Shown here one piece after another: positions 6,323 through 7,461 of a stretch of DNA of 7,461 nucleotides. Within the stretch, counting starts at the first letter, position 1. Each line of letters starts with the position of its first letter. The stretch is taken from NCBI GenBank assembly GCA_012515365.1, contig JAAYYM010000217.1, positions 1 through 7,461 on the forward strand. The letters are read 5' to 3'. Origin of the DNA: Clostridia bacterium. GTDB taxonomy: Bacteria > Bacillota_A > Clostridia > Lachnospirales > Lachnospiraceae. Below the pieces are notes generated by a model. It was not told where the DNA came from and did no database searches. It saw nothing but the letters and a program-made list of their open reading frames with translations. The position numbers and the translations under genes were made by a program.

Positions 6323-6328
6323 TATAAT
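6323..6328 (+). promoter_or_regulatory. Orphan -10 box in the IS110 left end (half of a junction promoter)
   Basis: A consensus TATAAT starts eight bases inside the predicted left boundary. The -35 position in the integrated state would fall at about 6300-6305 (ACGGAT), in the flank, and is poor; the best nearby match, TTGAAC (6296-6301), is 21 bases away. In IS621 a promoter is completed when the right and left ends join in the excised circle, and this -10 would fit that. Transcription would start near 6335, at the base of the first stem-loop. Confidence 0.45.
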
Positions 6329-6334
6329 TGACGG

Positions 6335-6524
6335 GTAAACCCTTGCACACCGGTAAGGATTTACACGCACTTGTTACTTAAGCTATAATGAAAGCAGTAA
6401 TTGGAATGACGATAATCCCCTTGGGACAGAGTGTCCCGAATCTAAGACTGTCATCCATGCTTTCATTATAGCGTTCGGTTTATGAAGGTTGAGCCACAAT
6501 ATGTGCGTTCGTGTCACCAAACAG
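6335..6524 (+). ncRNA. Putative IS110 bridge RNA (guide RNA for recombination)
   Basis: Three stem-loops follow one another upstream of the transposase. SL1 (6335-6364): GTAAA-C-CCTT pairs with AAGG-A-TTTAC around a 10-base loop. SL2 (6382-6472): a perfect 15-bp outer stem, an inner stem GG(A)ATGAC (6403-6410) with GTCATCC (6450-6456), an internal loop, and a GGGACA/TGTCCC tip (6423-6437). SL3 (6478-6522): GTTT/AAAC, GGT(T)GA/TCACC and a CACA/TGTG tip. This is the bridge-RNA layout: a 5' stem-loop, then target-binding and donor-binding loops. The SL2 internal loop carries ATAATCCCCT on its 5' side, identical to the flank at 6306-6315. On its 3' side, ATCTAAG (6440-6446) would guide the right target. 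SL3 contains AACAG (6520-6524), complementary to CTGTT at the left end. The 3' end is not fixed by sequence. Confidence 0.65.
6360..6389 (+). promoter_or_regulatory. Alternative promoter-like pair inside the IS110 left end
   Basis: TTTACA (6360-6365) and TATAAT (6384-6389) are 18 bases apart, a near-consensus vegetative promoter. It lies inside the putative bridge RNA: the -10 is part of the left arm of the 15-bp stem and is fixed by that pairing, so the match may be incidental. If real, it would give a transposase transcript starting near 6396. Confidence 0.3.
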
Positions 6525-6590
6525 ATTGAATAGGTAATGAGTAAAGTATGGTTTGTCCGATTACAATTCAATTCAGGAGATACATTTATT

Positions 6591-7461
6591 ATGAACGCAG
6601 TAGGTATTGATGTTTCCAAAGGTAAGAGTACAGTTGCTGTAGTACGTCCCTTCGGTGAGGTTGTGGCTTCGCCTTTTGATGTTGCTCACACCGGAAGTGA
6701 ATTAAAGTCATTAGCTGACTTCATAAAGGAACTTCGCGATGAGACTAAGGTTGTCATGGAGGCAACAGGAAACTATTATGCACCCATTGTCCACTACCTC
6801 CACGAACAAAATAAATTTGTTTCCGTAGTCAATCCTGTGCTTATCAGTGACTATGGTGGAAACACATTGAGAAAGCCTAAAACGGACAAGAAAGACTCGT
6901 TGAAAATTGCCTCCTATGCGTTAAGCTATTGGGGTGACCTGAAGAATATGTTCTTCAGGAAGACTTGAGAAAGTCATTGAAACTACTGAACAGACAGTAT
7001 CTACAGGCTTCTAAGTTGAAAACAATGATGAATAATAATCTGATATCATTATTTGACCTAACTTTTTCCAGGAATCAATAAGATGTTCACATAACCTTAC
7101 AGGGAATCAGACGGTCATGAAAAGTGGGGTGATTTTGTATTAGCCTTTCCTCACTGTGATATGATATCAAAGCTCACTATCAAGGCTTTTTCAAAGAAGT
7201 ACAAGAAGTGGTGTACCGGCAATTCTTATTACTTCACTGAAGCAGAGTGCGAGAAAATATATGATTTCTCGAAAGAATGTATCAGCAGTGTATCTTCGGA
7301 AGAATCGACCGCATTTGCTGTTATACAAGCCGCTCATATGCTGAATTCTGCCACCGAGAACTGCCATGCTATTCAGCATGAAATGAACCGTGTAGCTGCT
7401 CTGCTTCCCGAATATGATACTGTTATGTCCATGTATGGCGTTGGTAATGCTGTTGGACCTC
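6591..7461 (+). pseudogene. IS110-family DEDD transposase, frameshifted, with a nonsense codon, truncated by window edge
   Basis: ATG 6591 follows AGGAG (6575-6579); an in-frame ATG at 6537 has no such site, and MNAVGIDVSKGKS is a normal IS110 N-terminus. The RuvC-like catalytic acids are present: Asp7, Glu57 (MEATGNYY), Asp99 and Asp102 (KTDKKDS). The frame then breaks. Near 6943-6947 one base is missing, so the frame ends at TGA 6966-6968, while the protein continues in another frame (YVLQEDLRKSLKLLNRQYLQ). In the T-run at 7062-7066 one extra T restores the first frame (PGINKMFT from 7068). That frame has TAA at 7092-7094 and is then open to the edge (PYRESDGHEKWGDF... through MSMYGVGNAVGP). 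The C-terminal transposase domain with the catalytic Ser lies outside. The gene should not yield a full-length enzyme unless the lesions are assembly errors. Confidence 0.88.
6938..6959. repeat. Perfect 9-bp inverted repeat at the first transposase frameshift
   Basis: CCTGAAGAA (6938-6946) and TTCTTCAGG (6951-6959) are exact reverse complements around TATG. The missing base of the transposase frame maps to 6943-6947, at the edge of the loop, so slippage at this hairpin may have produced the deletion. Confidence 0.6.

Larger units (their letters stand above)
6314..7461 (+). mobile_element. IS110-family insertion sequence, left part (right end outside window)
   Basis: The element is recognised by its DEDD-type transposase (from 6591) and by a non-coding left end of about 275 bases with a structured RNA region, as in the IS110 group typified by IS621. 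The left boundary is placed at the CT dinucleotide 6314-6315, because the ten bases ending there (6306-6315) are repeated exactly in a loop of the putative bridge RNA (6412-6421). IS110 elements have no terminal inverted repeats, and none are seen. The right end is beyond 7461. The copy is probably dead, because its transposase frame is broken. Confidence 0.8.

Noticed and set aside
6317..6567. Direct repeat TTACAAT (6317-6323 and 6561-6567) as a donor guide
   Set aside because: It is only seven bases, AT-rich, and the second copy lies outside the paired stem-loops near the transposase ribosome-binding site.
6383..6619. 78-codon minus-strand frame in the IS110 left end
   Set aside because: The region is explained by paired RNA stems and the transposase start; there is no ribosome-binding site and no recognisable protein pattern.
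6938..7094. Programmed ribosomal frameshifting in the transposase
   Set aside because: IS110 transposases are normally single frames, no slippery heptamer precedes the shift, and a nonsense codon follows in the restored frame; mutation is simpler.
7191..7379. 62-codon minus-strand frame at the right edge
   Set aside because: It lies opposite the restored transposase frame, which has clear family sequence.

Overview
The window looks like chromosome from a low-GC Bacillota (Firmicutes) genome, for example a Clostridia- or Erysipelotrichia-type gut bacterium. The DNA is AT-rich, most starts have strong Shine-Dalgarno sequences (AAGGAG, GGAGG), and genes are tightly packed and overlapping on one strand. 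The species cannot be named from the sequence.

Positions 1-3390 hold a co-directional run: the end of one permease half; a second permease half; a JAMM/MPN-domain protein; an FGE-sulfatase (formylglycine-enzyme fold) protein; a ThiS/MoaD-type ubiquitin-like sulfur carrier ending in Gly-Gly; and a ThiF/MoeB-type E1-like activating enzyme. At 3541-6150 follows one large fusion: AMP-forming acyl ligase, acyl carrier domain, PlsC-type acyltransferase. Carrier, E1 and JAMM together are the core of a sulfur-carrier pathway: the E1 adenylates the carrier's C-terminal glycine, a thiocarboxylate is made, and a JAMM enzyme normally frees the carrier from an adduct. The FGE-fold protein, acyl ligase and permease pair are what one would expect around an unassigned sulfur-containing or acylated metabolite that is exported. 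Three of the enzymes lack a residue usually tied to catalysis (JAMM Glu, first FGE Cys, ThiF-type Cys), so textbook functions should not be copied across. The pathway is inference; the domain calls are firm.

Positions 6151-6315 are the 3' flank of the fusion gene: a palindrome, a 9-bp inverted repeat, and what looks like a decayed coding fragment. From about 6314 to the right edge lies the left part of an IS110-family insertion sequence. Its roughly 275-nt non-coding left end carries three consecutive RNA stem-loops matching the layout of an IS110 bridge RNA. A loop of the middle one contains ATAATCCCCT, which recurs exactly at 6306-6315, where the left insertion boundary is expected and where it ends in a CT core. 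This lets the insertion point and uninterrupted target be predicted from sequence. The transposase gene is broken by two compensating frameshifts and a nonsense codon, and runs off the window.
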